Positions 16,760 to 25,689 of a stretch of DNA of 64,000 nt are shown in pieces. The stretch lies in contig NC_007722.1 of the NCBI RefSeq assembly GCF_000013005.1, positions 501,501 to 565,500 on the forward strand, written 5' to 3'. Position 1 is the first letter of the stretch. Each line of letters opens with the position of its first letter. Both the position numbers and the translations under genes were made by a program. Source of the stretch: Erythrobacter litoralis HTCC2594. Lineage in GTDB: Bacteria > Pseudomonadota > Alphaproteobacteria > Sphingomonadales > Sphingomonadaceae. A model generated the notes under the pieces. That model had not been told where the DNA came from. It ran no database searches and saw nothing but the letters and a program-made list of their open reading frames with translations.

Positions 16760-16790
16760 TGTTCTTCTCCGATCTACGTGCTTATGCCGA

Positions 16791-17714
16791 CTAAACCGCT
16801 GTGCTTCGCGTAAGTTCCTCGATCCGCGCATGCTGCTTGAGGCGATGTTCGCGCCATGCGACCAGCAGCCCGGCACATATGATGAGTGGAGCGCCGAGCC
16901 ACAGGGTGGGCGGCGGCACGCGGTCGAAGACGGTCCAGCCATAGGTGACCGCCCAGATCAGCGATGTGTAGTCCATCACGATAATCGTGGCGGCCGAGCC
17001 GAAGCGCAGCGAGGTCGTCAACAGGATCTGCGCCGCGGCACCGCATAGTGCCATCGCCAGCACGATTCCCCAGGTCACCGGATCGTGCGCGGTCAGGACG
17101 AAGGGCAGGGACAACGCGGCGAGCGGGGCGGTGAGCGCGGTGAACCAGAAGATGATCGAATAGGGCGTTTCCGTGGTATTGAGGTCTTGGATCTGGAACG
17201 AGATCAGCGCGACCATGAAAGCCGCGACCAGCCCGATCGCGATGCCGAAGGGATCGACCGCGCCGCCGCTCCCCGGCTGCATTACGATCGCGACACCGGC
17301 GAAACCGACGAGCACCGCGCCCCAGCGATAGAGGCCGATCTTCTCGCGAAACAGCAACAGCGCCAGCAGCACGGCGAACATCGGCGTGGTGAAACTGATG
17401 GTGGTCGCTTCCGCCAGCGGCAGCAGGATCACCGCGCCATATACGAACATCATCCCGGTGATCCCGTAGATCGCGCGGCGGGCATGGGCGCCGAACCGCC
17501 GGGTACGGATATCTGCCAGCCGCCCGAGCCATGCCAGCAGGCCGGTGATGACGACGAGCGTAATGGCCTGCCGCCAGAAGATCATCTCCAGCAGGTGGAC
17601 GCCGCGCTGCTCGCCCAGTTTCACCAGCATCGCCATCGTCGCCAGGCTCAGCGCGGTCAGCAGGCGCAGGCCCAGCGCCAAGAGCGGGCGGGGGCGGGCG
17701 ACGGATCCATCCAT
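16791..17714 (-). CDS. EamA/DMT family transporter
   Basis: A 307-aa inner-membrane protein with ten predicted helices in two homologous EamA halves. It has the typical AEATTISFTTPMFAVLLALLLFREKI segment at the end of the first half and a matching FGSAATIIVMDYTSLIWAVTYGW in the second. The family exports or imports small metabolites. No neighbour points to a substrate. The start at 17714 gives a normal short N-terminus before helix 1. Confidence 0.88.
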   Translation of the reverse strand: MDGSVARPRPLLALGLRLLTALSLATMAMLVKLGEQRGVHLLEMIFWRQAITLVVITGLLAWLGRLADIRTRRFGAHARRAIYGITGMMFVYGAVILLPLAEATTISFTTPMFAVLLALLLFREKIGLYRWGAVLVGFAGVAIVMQPGSGGAVDPFGIAIGLVAAFMVALISFQIQDLNTTETPYSIIFWFTALTAPLAALSLPFVLTAHDPVTWGIVLAMALCGAAAQILLTTSLRFGSAATIIVMDYTSLIWAVTYGWTVFDRVPPPTLWLGAPLIICAGLLVAWREHRLKQHARIEELTRSTAV

Positions 17715-17762
17715 CCGGCAGCCCCTAGTGCAAAGCTGCGATCATGCCCATATGGCCGCGCG

Positions 17763-17993
17763 ATGGAATTTCTTCGGGCCCTGATCTTCGCCAGCGACGC
17801 GGAATTGCTCGCGCTTTGGGGCGCGGGATTCCTGCTGCTGGCGGCCTTTGCCACCTATATGGAAAAGCGCCGCACCAGGCGCACCGAGTTTGACCGGGTC
17901 GGCTGGGTGCCGTGGTTCGGAATTTTCTTCGTCAGCGTGATTTTCGGCGGCGGGCTGCTGGCGCTGGCCGTGCCGGGGATGCTGAGGGGCTAG
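17763..17993 (+). CDS. Small two-helix membrane protein
   Basis: A 76-aa protein I do not recognise. Two hydrophobic helices (about residues 14-33 and 50-72) flank a basic loop (MEKRRTRRTEFDR). It is transcribed divergently from the EamA gene, whose start is 48 bp away, and the reading frame and length look natural. A structured repeat follows it. Confidence 0.6.
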   Translation: MEFLRALIFASDAELLALWGAGFLLLAAFATYMEKRRTRRTEFDRVGWVPWFGIFFVSVIFGGGLLALAVPGMLRG

Positions 17994-18005
17994 GGGAATT
18001 GTTGC

Positions 18006-18329
18006 TTTTCGCACCCACATCCGTGGGTGCGGTTTCCTCGCGTTTATTTGTGTGGCCTCAGGCGCCGGCGTGCGCATCCGCGCACTTGGCTGTCCTCCGG
18101 GGGCCCGACCCCTGCGGGGCCACCCCTCCGGGCGCGCAGTCGCGCTTGCGGTCGGCGGGTCGCCGACCGTGCTCCGCCACCCGGTAGCTAGCTGGTCCAA
18201 TCGAAAGCTCGCGTCCTGGTCGCGGAGCACGGCCCCGGCGGAGGGGCCGCAAGGGCGACCGCCCGCCCGCAGCGGGTGCGGCTTGCCGCACATCTAGCGA
18301 GGACGCACGCACGGATGTGGGTGCGAAAA
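18006..18329. repeat. 324-bp highly structured element with terminal inverted repeats
   Basis: The ends are a perfect 20-bp inverted repeat (18006-18025 and 18310-18329) that continues imperfectly inward to about 38 bp. Inside are further nested complementary arms: CCCCTCCG at 18123 with CGGAGGGG at 18239, and CCGTGCTCCGC at 18167 with GCGGAGCACGG at 18222. A local hairpin GGTCGGCG/CGCCGACC also lies inside. The left end alone folds as a 9-bp hairpin. No open frame inside looks like a gene. It fills the 345-bp gap between the small membrane protein and the end of cpaF. It could be a non-autonomous mobile element or a structured RNA. Confidence 0.65.
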
Positions 18330-18338
18330 ACGAGGACC

Positions 18339-19862
18339 CTAGAGACAAGCCTCCAAGTAAGCCTGGTCGAACCCGAACTGACGGGCTTTCTCGAGCGTAT
18401 ACGGACGCAGGCCCGAGGAACGGAATTCGCCGAGGATTTTGCCGTCCTCGCTTTCGTCCAGGTATTCGAACTTGAACAGGTTCTGCGTCACGATCACGTC
18501 GCCTTCCATCCCGATCACCTCGGTGATGTCGGTGGTGCGACGCGAACCGTCGCGGAGGCGCTTGACCTGCACGATGAGGTCGACCGATTCGGCGATCTGG
18601 CGCGAGATGGCTTCCTTCGGGATCTTGATGTCGCCCATCAGGATCATGTTTTCCATACGACCGAGGCACTCGCGCGGGCTGTTGGCGTGAAGCGTACACA
18701 TCGAGCCGTCGTGACCGGTGTTCATGGCGGCGAGAAGGTCGAAACATTCCGCGCCGCGAATCTCACCCAGGATGATCCGGTCGGGGCGCATACGCAGGGC
18801 GTTCTTCACGAGATCGCCGATGGTGATCGCGCCCTGTCCTTCGAGGTTCGGCGGACGCGTTTCGAGCGGCAGCCAGTGCGGCTGCTGCAGACGAAGCTCG
18901 GCGGCATCCTCGATCGTCAGCACGCGCTCGCCCGGGTCGATCATCTTCGACAGGGCGTTGAGCATGGTCGTCTTACCCGAACCGGTACCGCCCGAGATGA
19001 CGATGTTCATGCGGCAGGCGCCCGCGATCTTGAGTGCGGTGCACATCTTGTCGCTCATCGAACCGAAGTCCTTGAGCATGTCCAATGTAATCGGCTTTTC
19101 GGAGAATTTACGGATCGAGATCGCGGTACCGCGCAGCGAAAGCGGCGGCACGATGACGTTCACACGGCTGCCGTCCTTGAGGCGGGCGTCTGCCAGAGGC
19201 GTGGTCTGGTCGACGCGGCGGCCGACCTGGTTCACGATGCGCTGTGCGATCTGGAACAGGTGGCTCTCGTCGCGGAACTGGATCGGGGCGAGCACCAGCT
19301 TGCCCTTTTTCTCGATGTAGGTCTGGTCCGGACCATTGACCATGATGTCCGACACGTCGGGATCCTGCAGCAGCTCTTCCAGCGGCCCGAAGCCGAGCAG
19401 CTCGTCGATCAGGACCTTCTCGAGCGCGAATTGCTCGCGGCGGTTGAGCGTGACCTTCAGCTCGGCCAGCACTTCCATGATGATCGGCCGGAACTCTTCC
19501 GACAGCTCTTCCTTGGACAGCGTAGCGGCGGCTTCCGGATCGACACGTTCGAGCAGGCGGGGGAGGACCTGCTCCTTGATCTTGTGGACGCTGGCTTCGA
19601 ACCCGCCGATTTCCGTTTTTTCGTGGATATGGTTGGCACGATCGGCCAGCCGCGTCAGCGCGTCGTCGGCACCTGCCCTTGGGGTGGGTGCCGATGCGCT
19701 GTCTTCCTTGCCCTCGGTTTCGCCCGGTAGCGGCGGGAATTGCTCGCCACCGGGATCGGCCTTGGCCTTTGCGCCGCCTTTCATGGGGCGCGCGACGCCG
19801 AATGCAGGACGGCTGCCGGATGCCATGCCACCAGGCCCGTTTTTGCGTCCAAAAGCACTCAT
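18339..19862 (-). CDS. cpaF: CpaF/TadA family ATPase
   Basis: A 507-aa secretion ATPase of the Tad/Flp pilus type, which powers pilus assembly at the inner membrane. The first about 100 residues are low-complexity and charged. They are followed by the N-terminal domain (ELLGFGPLEELLQDPDVSDIMVNG), Walker A GGTGSGKTT, the Asp box (VLTIEDAAELRL), Walker B (RPDRIILGEIRG) and the His box (GHDGSMCTLHAN). All key residues are intact. No other tad/cpa gene flanks it, which is unusual. Downstream lies the structured repeat, and upstream are divergent vapBC. Confidence 0.93.
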   Translation of the reverse strand: MSAFGRKNGPGGMASGSRPAFGVARPMKGGAKAKADPGGEQFPPLPGETEGKEDSASAPTPRAGADDALTRLADRANHIHEKTEIGGFEASVHKIKEQVLPRLLERVDPEAAATLSKEELSEEFRPIIMEVLAELKVTLNRREQFALEKVLIDELLGFGPLEELLQDPDVSDIMVNGPDQTYIEKKGKLVLAPIQFRDESHLFQIAQRIVNQVGRRVDQTTPLADARLKDGSRVNVIVPPLSLRGTAISIRKFSEKPITLDMLKDFGSMSDKMCTALKIAGACRMNIVISGGTGSGKTTMLNALSKMIDPGERVLTIEDAAELRLQQPHWLPLETRPPNLEGQGAITIGDLVKNALRMRPDRIILGEIRGAECFDLLAAMNTGHDGSMCTLHANSPRECLGRMENMILMGDIKIPKEAISRQIAESVDLIVQVKRLRDGSRRTTDITEVIGMEGDVIVTQNLFKFEYLDESEDGKILGEFRSSGLRPYTLEKARQFGFDQAYLEACL

Positions 19863-20079
19863 TCACTGTCCCCTATGATAAATCACAGCGCGCGACCCGC
19901 TCTCTCCGCCCAACGACGAAGAGGTTATTCCTGAATGTGGTGAATAATTCGGAAACCTTATTTTTTTCCTAAGGTCCGAAACCTCCGGTAGCGCCGATCG
20001 ATGGGTGTTTTCGGGCGGATCGGTCGGGGTCGGAGCTGGCTGCCGCTTCATCGATCATCTCTGCGAGAACGCTAATTCA
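19863..20079. other. Divergent intergenic region with A/T-rich hairpin
   Basis: This stretch separates cpaF (minus) from vapB (plus) and is richer in A/T than its surroundings. It holds a hairpin at 19948-19980 (arms TTCGG-ACCTTA and TAAGGT-CCGAA around a T-rich loop). On the cpaF side the hairpin would fall in the untranslated leader. I see no coding sequence. Confidence 0.5.
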
Positions 20080-20107
20080 TTGACACGATATCATAGTATG
20101 ATATCAC
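20080..20107 (+). promoter_or_regulatory. vapBC promoter overlapped by a perfect palindromic operator
   Basis: GATATCATAGTATGATATC at 20087-20105 is a perfect 19-bp palindrome centred on 20096. It sits between a -35-like TTGACA (20080-20085) and a -10-like TATCAC (20102-20107), 16 bp apart. Autorepression of TA operons by a ribbon-helix-helix antitoxin on such palindromes is well known. The predicted transcription start falls at or very near the GTG of vapB (20115), which suggests leaderless translation. Confidence 0.7.
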
Positions 20108-20114
20108 AATATCC

Positions 20115-20330
20115 GTGAGCCGTATCCTGATCGATCTGCCCGATGACGACATCCGCTCGCTCGATGCCATGGCGCGGGCGAACGGCCGGTCGCGCGCGGC
20201 GGAAATGCGTGAGGCGGTGGCGCTGTATCTGCGCCGACAGGCCGATGGCAACTGGATCGCGCAGGGCTCCGGCTATTGGGCCGACAAGGACGCTGCGGAC
20301 ACCAAAACCGGCGGCGGGGAAGGCGGCTAG
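20115..20330 (+). CDS. Ribbon-helix-helix antitoxin (VapB-like)
   Basis: A 71-aa antitoxin with a ribbon-helix-helix DNA-binding fold at residues 1-42 (SRILIDLPDDDIRSLDAMARANGRSRAAEMREAV pattern) and a Gly-rich, unstructured C-terminus that should bind the toxin. The GTG at 20115 is the start, with no Shine-Dalgarno sequence and a promoter directly upstream, consistent with a leaderless message. The PIN-domain gene follows after 2 bp. It presumably represses its own promoter through the palindrome at 20087-20105. Confidence 0.82.
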   Translation: MSRILIDLPDDDIRSLDAMARANGRSRAAEMREAVALYLRRQADGNWIAQGSGYWADKDAADTKTGGGEGG

Positions 20331-20332
20331 GC

Positions 20333-20698
20333 ATGTCCGACCCGGTGTTCGATACCGACATCATCGGTGACTGGTTGCGCGGGGTGCCGCAGGCGGCCGC
20401 GGAACTCGCGCGCTATCGCAAACACCGGACGAGTCGCTTGAGCTGGATGGAACTGCTGGCGGCCGAACCCCTCGAGAGTCGCGACGCGCTGGAAGCGTTG
20501 CTCACCCCGTTCCAGGTGATCGAGCTCGACGCCCGGATCGGGGCGGCGGCGGCCGATATCGTGCGCCGTTCCGGTCTTGGCTTGACCCGCGCGATAATCC
20601 TCGCCACCGCGCAGTGCAGCGGGGCGATCCTGATTACCCGAAACACAGAGGATTTCCCGGCCGCCATGCCGGGAATCCGCGTTCCCTACACGCTCTAG
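20333..20698 (+). CDS. PIN-domain toxin (VapC-like), possibly impaired
   Basis: A 121-aa PIN-domain protein, a ribonuclease in active family members. Acidic residues are seen at Asp7 (PVFDTDIIG), Glu40 (LSWMELLA) and in the C-terminal TRNTEDF. The third expected Asp (LPDAIILATA in relatives) is replaced by Arg86 (LTRAIILATA). That position normally binds metal, so activity may be reduced or lost. The gene begins 2 bp after vapB and ends 18 bp before glmS, with no terminator between, so glmS may share the transcript. Confidence 0.82.
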   Translation: MSDPVFDTDIIGDWLRGVPQAAAELARYRKHRTSRLSWMELLAAEPLESRDALEALLTPFQVIELDARIGAAAADIVRRSGLGLTRAIILATAQCSGAILITRNTEDFPAAMPGIRVPYTL

Positions 20699-20716
20699 CC
20701 CGAAGGATCTGAAAAC

Positions 20717-22540
20717 ATGTGCGGAATCATTGGCATTGTCGGCAAGGAAGAGGTGGCGGACCGCCTGGTCGACGGCCTGCGTCGCATGGAATATCGCGGC
20801 TATGACAGCGCCGGTGTCTGCACGATTGCGGACGGCACACTGATCCGCCGCAGGGCCCAGGGCAAGCTGCAGAACCTCGTCGCCGAATTGGCCAAGGCGC
20901 CGGCGCCGGGCGATATCGGCATCGCTCATACGCGCTGGGCCACCCACGGTGCGCCGACGGCCGAGAATGCCCATCCCCACGCCACCGATGAAGTGGCGCT
21001 GGTGCACAACGGGATCATCGAGAACTTCAAGCCGCTGAAGGCCGAACTCACGGAGGGCGGCCGCTCGCTCACGAGCGATACGGACTCCGAGGTGGTCGCG
21101 CATCTCGTCTCGGCCGAGGTGGAACGCGGCGCAAGCCCGGAAGAGGCAATAAAAACTGTCCTGCCGCGGCTGCGCGGTGCCTTCGCACTGGCGATCGCGT
21201 TCCGCCAGCGTCCCGACATGCTGATCGGTGCCCGGCTCGGTTCGCCGCTGGTGGTGGGCTACGGTGAGGGCGAGACCTATCTCGGTTCTGACGCCCTTGC
21301 CCTCGCTCCGCTGACGCAAAAGATCGCCTATCTCGAGGAAGGCGACTGGGTCGTGATCACGCGCGACGGAGCGCAGATTTACGATGCCGAAAACACCCCG
21401 GTCGAGCGTGAGACCGTCACGTCCGGCGCCTCCGCCGCTGCTGTCGAAAAGGGCAATTATCGCCATTTCATGCAAAAGGAGATTTTCGAGCAGCCGACCG
21501 TCGTCGCCCAGACTCTCAATTCCTATGTCCGGCAGGCCGATGAAAGCGTAGCGCTGCCGCAGATCGACTTCGACCTGACGGCGATCAAGCGCATTACCAT
21601 CGTCGCCTGCGGCACGTCGTTCTATGCTGGCATGGTCGCGAAATACTGGTTCGAAACCTTCGCCCGCGTGCCGGTGGATATCGATGTCGCCAGCGAGTTC
21701 CGCTATCGCGAGCCGGTGCTCGAAGATGGCGGCCTCGCCATCTTCATCTCGCAGAGCGGCGAGACGGCGGACACGCTTGCGGCGCTGCGCCATTGCAAGG
21801 AAAACGGCCAGACCATCGCGGCCGTCGTCAATGTCCCAACCAGCACCATGGCGCGCGAAGCCGACCTGCTGCTGCCGACGCATGCCGGCCCGGAAATCGG
21901 GGTCGCTTCGACCAAGGCCTTCACCTGCCAGCTGGCCGTATTGGCAGCGGTGGCAGCGCATATGGCGGTCAAGAAAGGCAAGATGTCGCGCGAGGAAGAG
22001 CAGGAAGTAGTGCGGCATTTGCTCGAAGCGCCCGCGTGCCTCAATGCCGCGCTCGATCACGACGACGACATTGCGGCCATGGCGCCGCTGATCGCGCCTG
22101 CGCGCGACGTGCTCTACCTCGGTCGCGGGCAGGATTACCCGCTGGCGATGGAGGGCGCGCTCAAACTCAAGGAGATCAGCTATATCCATGCCGAAGGCTA
22201 TGCCTCGGGCGAGATGAAGCACGGGCCGATCGCGCTCATCGACGAAGCGGTGCCGGTGATCGTGCTCGCGCCATCGGGCCCGCTGTTCGAAAAGACCGTC
22301 TCCAACATGCAAGAAGTCAGCGCCCGCGGCGGCAAGATCGTGCTGATCTCCGATGCCGAAGGGCTCGCCGAAGCGGGCGACGGGTGCCTCGCCACGATAG
22401 AGATGCCCAAGGTCCACCCGCTTATCGCGCCGCTGGTTTATGCGGTGCCGGTCCAGTTGCTCGCCTACCACGTGGCCGTGGTCAAGGGCACGGATGTCGA
22501 TCAGCCGCGCAATCTGGCCAAGTCGGTCACGGTCGAATAG
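20717..22540 (+). CDS. glmS: Glutamine-fructose-6-phosphate aminotransferase
   Basis: Makes glucosamine-6-phosphate from fructose-6-phosphate and glutamine, the first step to UDP-GlcNAc for cell wall and LPS. The 607-aa length is standard. The N-terminal nucleophile Cys2 (MCGIIGIVG), the glutaminase motifs (THGAPTAENAHPH, HNGIIENF) and two SIS domains (ACGTSFYAGMVAKYW, SQSGETADTLAAL, GRGQDYPLAMEGALKLKE) are intact. GAAGGAT precedes the ATG. It lies only 18 bp after vapC. No glmS ribozyme is visible or possible in that gap. Confidence 0.97.
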   Translation: MCGIIGIVGKEEVADRLVDGLRRMEYRGYDSAGVCTIADGTLIRRRAQGKLQNLVAELAKAPAPGDIGIAHTRWATHGAPTAENAHPHATDEVALVHNGIIENFKPLKAELTEGGRSLTSDTDSEVVAHLVSAEVERGASPEEAIKTVLPRLRGAFALAIAFRQRPDMLIGARLGSPLVVGYGEGETYLGSDALALAPLTQKIAYLEEGDWVVITRDGAQIYDAENTPVERETVTSGASAAAVEKGNYRHFMQKEIFEQPTVVAQTLNSYVRQADESVALPQIDFDLTAIKRITIVACGTSFYAGMVAKYWFETFARVPVDIDVASEFRYREPVLEDGGLAIFISQSGETADTLAALRHCKENGQTIAAVVNVPTSTMAREADLLLPTHAGPEIGVASTKAFTCQLAVLAAVAAHMAVKKGKMSREEEQEVVRHLLEAPACLNAALDHDDDIAAMAPLIAPARDVLYLGRGQDYPLAMEGALKLKEISYIHAEGYASGEMKHGPIALIDEAVPVIVLAPSGPLFEKTVSNMQEVSARGGKIVLISDAEGLAEAGDGCLATIEMPKVHPLIAPLVYAVPVQLLAYHVAVVKGTDVDQPRNLAKSVTVE

Positions 22541-22633
22541 ATTGATTTAGCAAAATAATTTTCATCGTCGAACCCGTATTTTCGGCGATATCCTTTACCG
22601 CGAAATAACCTTTCGCACCTAATTCTCGCGTCC
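22541..22633. other. A/T-rich gap before the GGDEF-EAL gene
   Basis: A 93-bp stretch clearly richer in A/T than the flanks (for example AGCAAAATAATTTTCATC). It probably carries the promoter of the GGDEF-EAL gene. No hexamer pair is clear enough to call. Confidence 0.35.
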
Positions 22634-24985
22634 GTGAGCGAGAACCGATCCGACGCGCTGAGCCTGCCGGCGACATTACCCCTGCTTGCTATCCTTGGCA
22701 TCAAGGAATGCGACAGCGCGGACTGGCCGCGCCTGCGTGCATTGCAATACGCCCGTGTTGCGCAGCACACGCGCTTCCGCCTCGGCGCGCATTTCGCCTG
22801 CGCTGCCATCTCCTGCTGGATTTCCCTGCAACATCTCGCGTGGCTGACGGTACTTGGCTGGGCTATCGGCTTGGCGCTGACCCTCTCGATCTTCACCAGC
22901 CAGGACTGGCTTTTGCGCAAGGCCGACGGGCGCACGCTTTCGCAGCGCGAGGCCTTTCGCCACGCGTCGGGCTCCGCCCTGGTTGCGATCGCTTGGGCGG
23001 CGCAGCCGGTTTTGCACTGGCTCTACGGGACGCCAACCAGCATGCTGCAGGCCTGGCTCATCGTCATGGTCGTCACGCTCGGGTCGAGCCTGGCACTGGC
23101 GGCCGCACCGCTGGGTGCGATCATATATATCGCGACGACATCGATGACGGCAATCGTCGTTTTCGGCCTTGCCGGCCAGTACCCGCCGGCGGTCGCGGCG
23201 CTTCTCTACATGCTCGTCATCCTATGGGGCGTCTACCAGCGGGCCGAGGCCTTTCTGCGACAGAGCGCCGCAGAGGCGGGGATGAACGAACGCAACGAAG
23301 TCGTCTCGCTCCTGCTGCGCGAATTCGAAGAGAACGAGGCCGACTGGCTGTGGCAGATCGATACCCAGCGCAAGGTGCGCTCGGTCTCGCCGCGTTTCGC
23401 CTTTGCGCTCGGGCTCGAGCCCGGAGAGGCGGATGGCATGCCTTTCCTGCAACTGATAGCGGGCGATGCCTGGAAAACAGGTCAATTCCCCACCAGCCTG
23501 CACGATCTGGCCGAGCGTCTGAAACGCAAGGAGAGCTTCTCCAACCTGCTGGTCAAGGTTTCGATCGATGGAGTCACCCGTTGGTGGGAACTGTCGGGCA
23601 CGCCGATGCTGGACGAGGAAGGCAAATATGTCGGTTATCGCGGGGTCGGATCGGACGTCACCGAACAGCGCGAATCCTCGGAAAAGATCGCCTATCTCGC
23701 GCGCTACGATACGCTCACGGAATTGCCCAACCGCTTGATGGTCAACGAATCGCTCGGCGAAGCGATGAAATATGCCAAGCAGTGGCGCTCGCGCTGCGCT
23801 TTCATGATGATCGATCTCGACCGCTTCAAGGCGGTCAACGATTCGCTCGGCCACCAAACCGGCGACGAGTTGCTGGCCGAAGTGTCGGGACGGCTCAAGA
23901 GCATCCTGTCCGAAAACGAGATGTGCGGGCGGCTCGGCGGCGACGAATTCGCCATCGTGATCCGCGACGTGAAGGACAGGGATTATGTCGACACCGTCGC
24001 CCGCAGGGTCATCGAGCATCTTTCGCAGCCCTACGAGGTCAATCACCACATGCTCTATGTCGGGGCCAGCGTCGGTTCCGCCATCGCCCCGCGCGACGGG
24101 CGAAGCGTCGAAGAGCTCATGCGCAATGCCGATCTCGCGCTCTACCGCGCCAAGGATCTCGGCGGCGGCGAGCACTTCCAGTACGAACCATCGCTGCACA
24201 AATCCGCCGAAGAGCGGCGGCAGCTCGAATTCTCGCTCCGCATGGCGCTGGATCGGCAAGAGTTCGAGCTGGCCTACCAGCCGGTCGTCGATGCCAATGA
24301 CGAGACGATCATCAGCTTCGAAGCATTGCTGCGCTGGAACAGCGCCGAACACGGCTTCGTCAGCCCCGCCAAGTTCATCCCTCTGGCCGAGGACACGCGG
24401 CTGATCGTGCCGATCGGCTCCTGGGTACTGGAACAGGCCTGTATCGAGGCGGCCAACTGGCCCGACCCGGTAAAAGTCAATGTCAACGTCTCACCCGAAC
24501 AATTGGTCGAGCCGGATTTCGTAGCGACTGTCGTGCGCGCTCTGTCGACCAGCGGGCTGCCGGCCAACCGGCTTGAGCTGGAGGTGACGGAAAGCATCTT
24601 CGTGCGCGATGCGCTGGTGGCGGGAAAGGCGCTCAAGGAAGTCATGCACCTCGGCTGCCAGGTCGCGCTCGACGACTTCGGCACCGGCTACAGCTCGCTC
24701 GGCTACCTGCGCCAGCTCAGCTTCTCGACCATCAAGGTCGACCGCATGTTCGTGCAAGGGGCTGCGCAGGGCAGCAAGGAAAGCCTTGCCATCATCAGGG
24801 CCGTGGTCGCCATGGCGGACAGCCTAGATATGACGACGACCGCCGAAGGGGTCGAAAGCTTCGAGGAGGCGGAGTTGATCCGCGAGCTCGGCTGCACCAA
24901 GATCCAGGGATATTACTTCGGGCGCCCCATGGTCAAAGCCGAAGCCCGCAAGCTGTTCGACGTGCCGGGCCGTCTGCGCGCCTGA
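22634..24985 (+). CDS. Membrane GGDEF-EAL protein with PAS domain
   Basis: A 783-aa cyclic-di-GMP enzyme. An N-terminal membrane region (about residues 50-205, several helices) is followed by a PAS-like domain (about 235-350, ending in GYRGVGSDVTEQ). Next come a GGDEF domain with intact RLGGDEF (about residue 436) and an EAL domain with intact EALLRW, DDFGTGYSSL and KVDRMFV. Both cyclase and phosphodiesterase motifs look active, so the net activity cannot be told. The start is a GTG at 22634. It is convergent with purQ. Confidence 0.9.
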   Translation: MSENRSDALSLPATLPLLAILGIKECDSADWPRLRALQYARVAQHTRFRLGAHFACAAISCWISLQHLAWLTVLGWAIGLALTLSIFTSQDWLLRKADGRTLSQREAFRHASGSALVAIAWAAQPVLHWLYGTPTSMLQAWLIVMVVTLGSSLALAAAPLGAIIYIATTSMTAIVVFGLAGQYPPAVAALLYMLVILWGVYQRAEAFLRQSAAEAGMNERNEVVSLLLREFEENEADWLWQIDTQRKVRSVSPRFAFALGLEPGEADGMPFLQLIAGDAWKTGQFPTSLHDLAERLKRKESFSNLLVKVSIDGVTRWWELSGTPMLDEEGKYVGYRGVGSDVTEQRESSEKIAYLARYDTLTELPNRLMVNESLGEAMKYAKQWRSRCAFMMIDLDRFKAVNDSLGHQTGDELLAEVSGRLKSILSENEMCGRLGGDEFAIVIRDVKDRDYVDTVARRVIEHLSQPYEVNHHMLYVGASVGSAIAPRDGRSVEELMRNADLALYRAKDLGGGEHFQYEPSLHKSAEERRQLEFSLRMALDRQEFELAYQPVVDANDETIISFEALLRWNSAEHGFVSPAKFIPLAEDTRLIVPIGSWVLEQACIEAANWPDPVKVNVNVSPEQLVEPDFVATVVRALSTSGLPANRLELEVTESIFVRDALVAGKALKEVMHLGCQVALDDFGTGYSSLGYLRQLSFSTIKVDRMFVQGAAQGSKESLAIIRAVVAMADSLDMTTTAEGVESFEEAELIRELGCTKIQGYYFGRPMVKAEARKLFDVPGRLRA

Positions 24986-25012
24986 CGCGGCAGGCTGCTG
25001 CAAATCCCCCGG

Positions 25013-25684
25013 TCAGGCGGCCGCGAGCCGCTCCAGCGCCGCCTTGAATAGTGGCAGGCCGTCGGTGCCGCCATGCGCGGCATCCACCGCGCGTTCGGGG
25101 TGCGGCATCATGCCCAGCACGTTGCCGGCAGCATTGAGGATACCGGCGATGTCGCGCTGCGAGCCGTTGGGATTCTCGTGATAGCGGAACGCCACGCGGC
25201 CTTCGCCCTCCAGCCGATCGAGCGTTTCGGCATCGGCGAAATAATTGCCGTCGTGATGGGCGACCGGAATGTGAATGGTCCGGCCCGCTTCGTAGCCCGA
25301 GGTAAACAGCGACCGGTTGGTCACCACTTCGAGCGCCGCAGTGCGGCAGATAAAGGTCTGGGCCGCGTTGCGCATCAGGGCGCCGGGCAGCAGACCGCTT
25401 TCGGCCAGAACCTGAAAACCGTTGCACACGCCGAGCACCGCAACGCCGCGATCGGCCTCTCGCTTGACCGCGCGCATGATCGGGCTGTTGGCCGCCATCG
25501 CGCCCGAGCGCAGGTAGTCGCCATAGGAAAAGCCGCCGGGCAGGGCGATGAAATCCAGCCGTTCGGGCAGGTCCTTGTCGGCGTGCCAGACGCGCAAGGG
25601 GGCCTTACCGCTGGCCCGTTCAAGCGCGACCGCCATGTCGCGATCGCAATTGGAGCCGGGAAAGGTGATAACGGCGGTGCGCAT
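25013..25684 (-). CDS. purQ: Phosphoribosylformylglycinamidine synthase subunit PurQ
   Basis: The glutaminase subunit of FGAM synthase in purine synthesis. It delivers ammonia to PurL in a complex with PurS. The 223-aa length is standard. The class I glutaminase triad is present: nucleophile Cys in GVCNGFQVL, and His/Glu in [10 protein letters not shown]. The N-terminus [16 protein letters not shown] is typical, fixing the ATG at 25684. purS is 5 bp upstream; purL is not adjacent in this window. Confidence 0.96.
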   Translation of the reverse strand: MRTAVITFPGSNCDRDMAVALERASGKAPLRVWHADKDLPERLDFIALPGGFSYGDYLRSGAMAANSPIMRAVKREADRGVAVLGVCNGFQVLAESGLLPGALMRNAAQTFICRTAALEVVTNRSLFTSGYEAGRTIHIPVAHHDGNYFADAETLDRLEGEGRVAFRYHENPNGSQRDIAGILNAAGNVLGMMPHPERAVDAAHGGTDGLPLFKAALERLAAA

Positions 25685-25689
25685 GGCCG

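Noticed and set aside
18006..18031. A 9-bp hairpin as terminator for the small membrane protein gene
   Set aside because: No T-run follows the stem in the direction of transcription, and the hairpin is part of the larger inverted-repeat element.
20699..20716. A glmS ribozyme upstream of glmS
   Set aside because: The gap between vapC and glmS is only 18 bp, far too short, and no such fold extends into vapC.
20327..22471. A 714-codon open frame on the minus strand across glmS
   Set aside because: It is the shadow of glmS: the plus-strand protein has complete glutaminase and SIS motifs, while the antisense product is Arg/His-rich without any recognisable domain.
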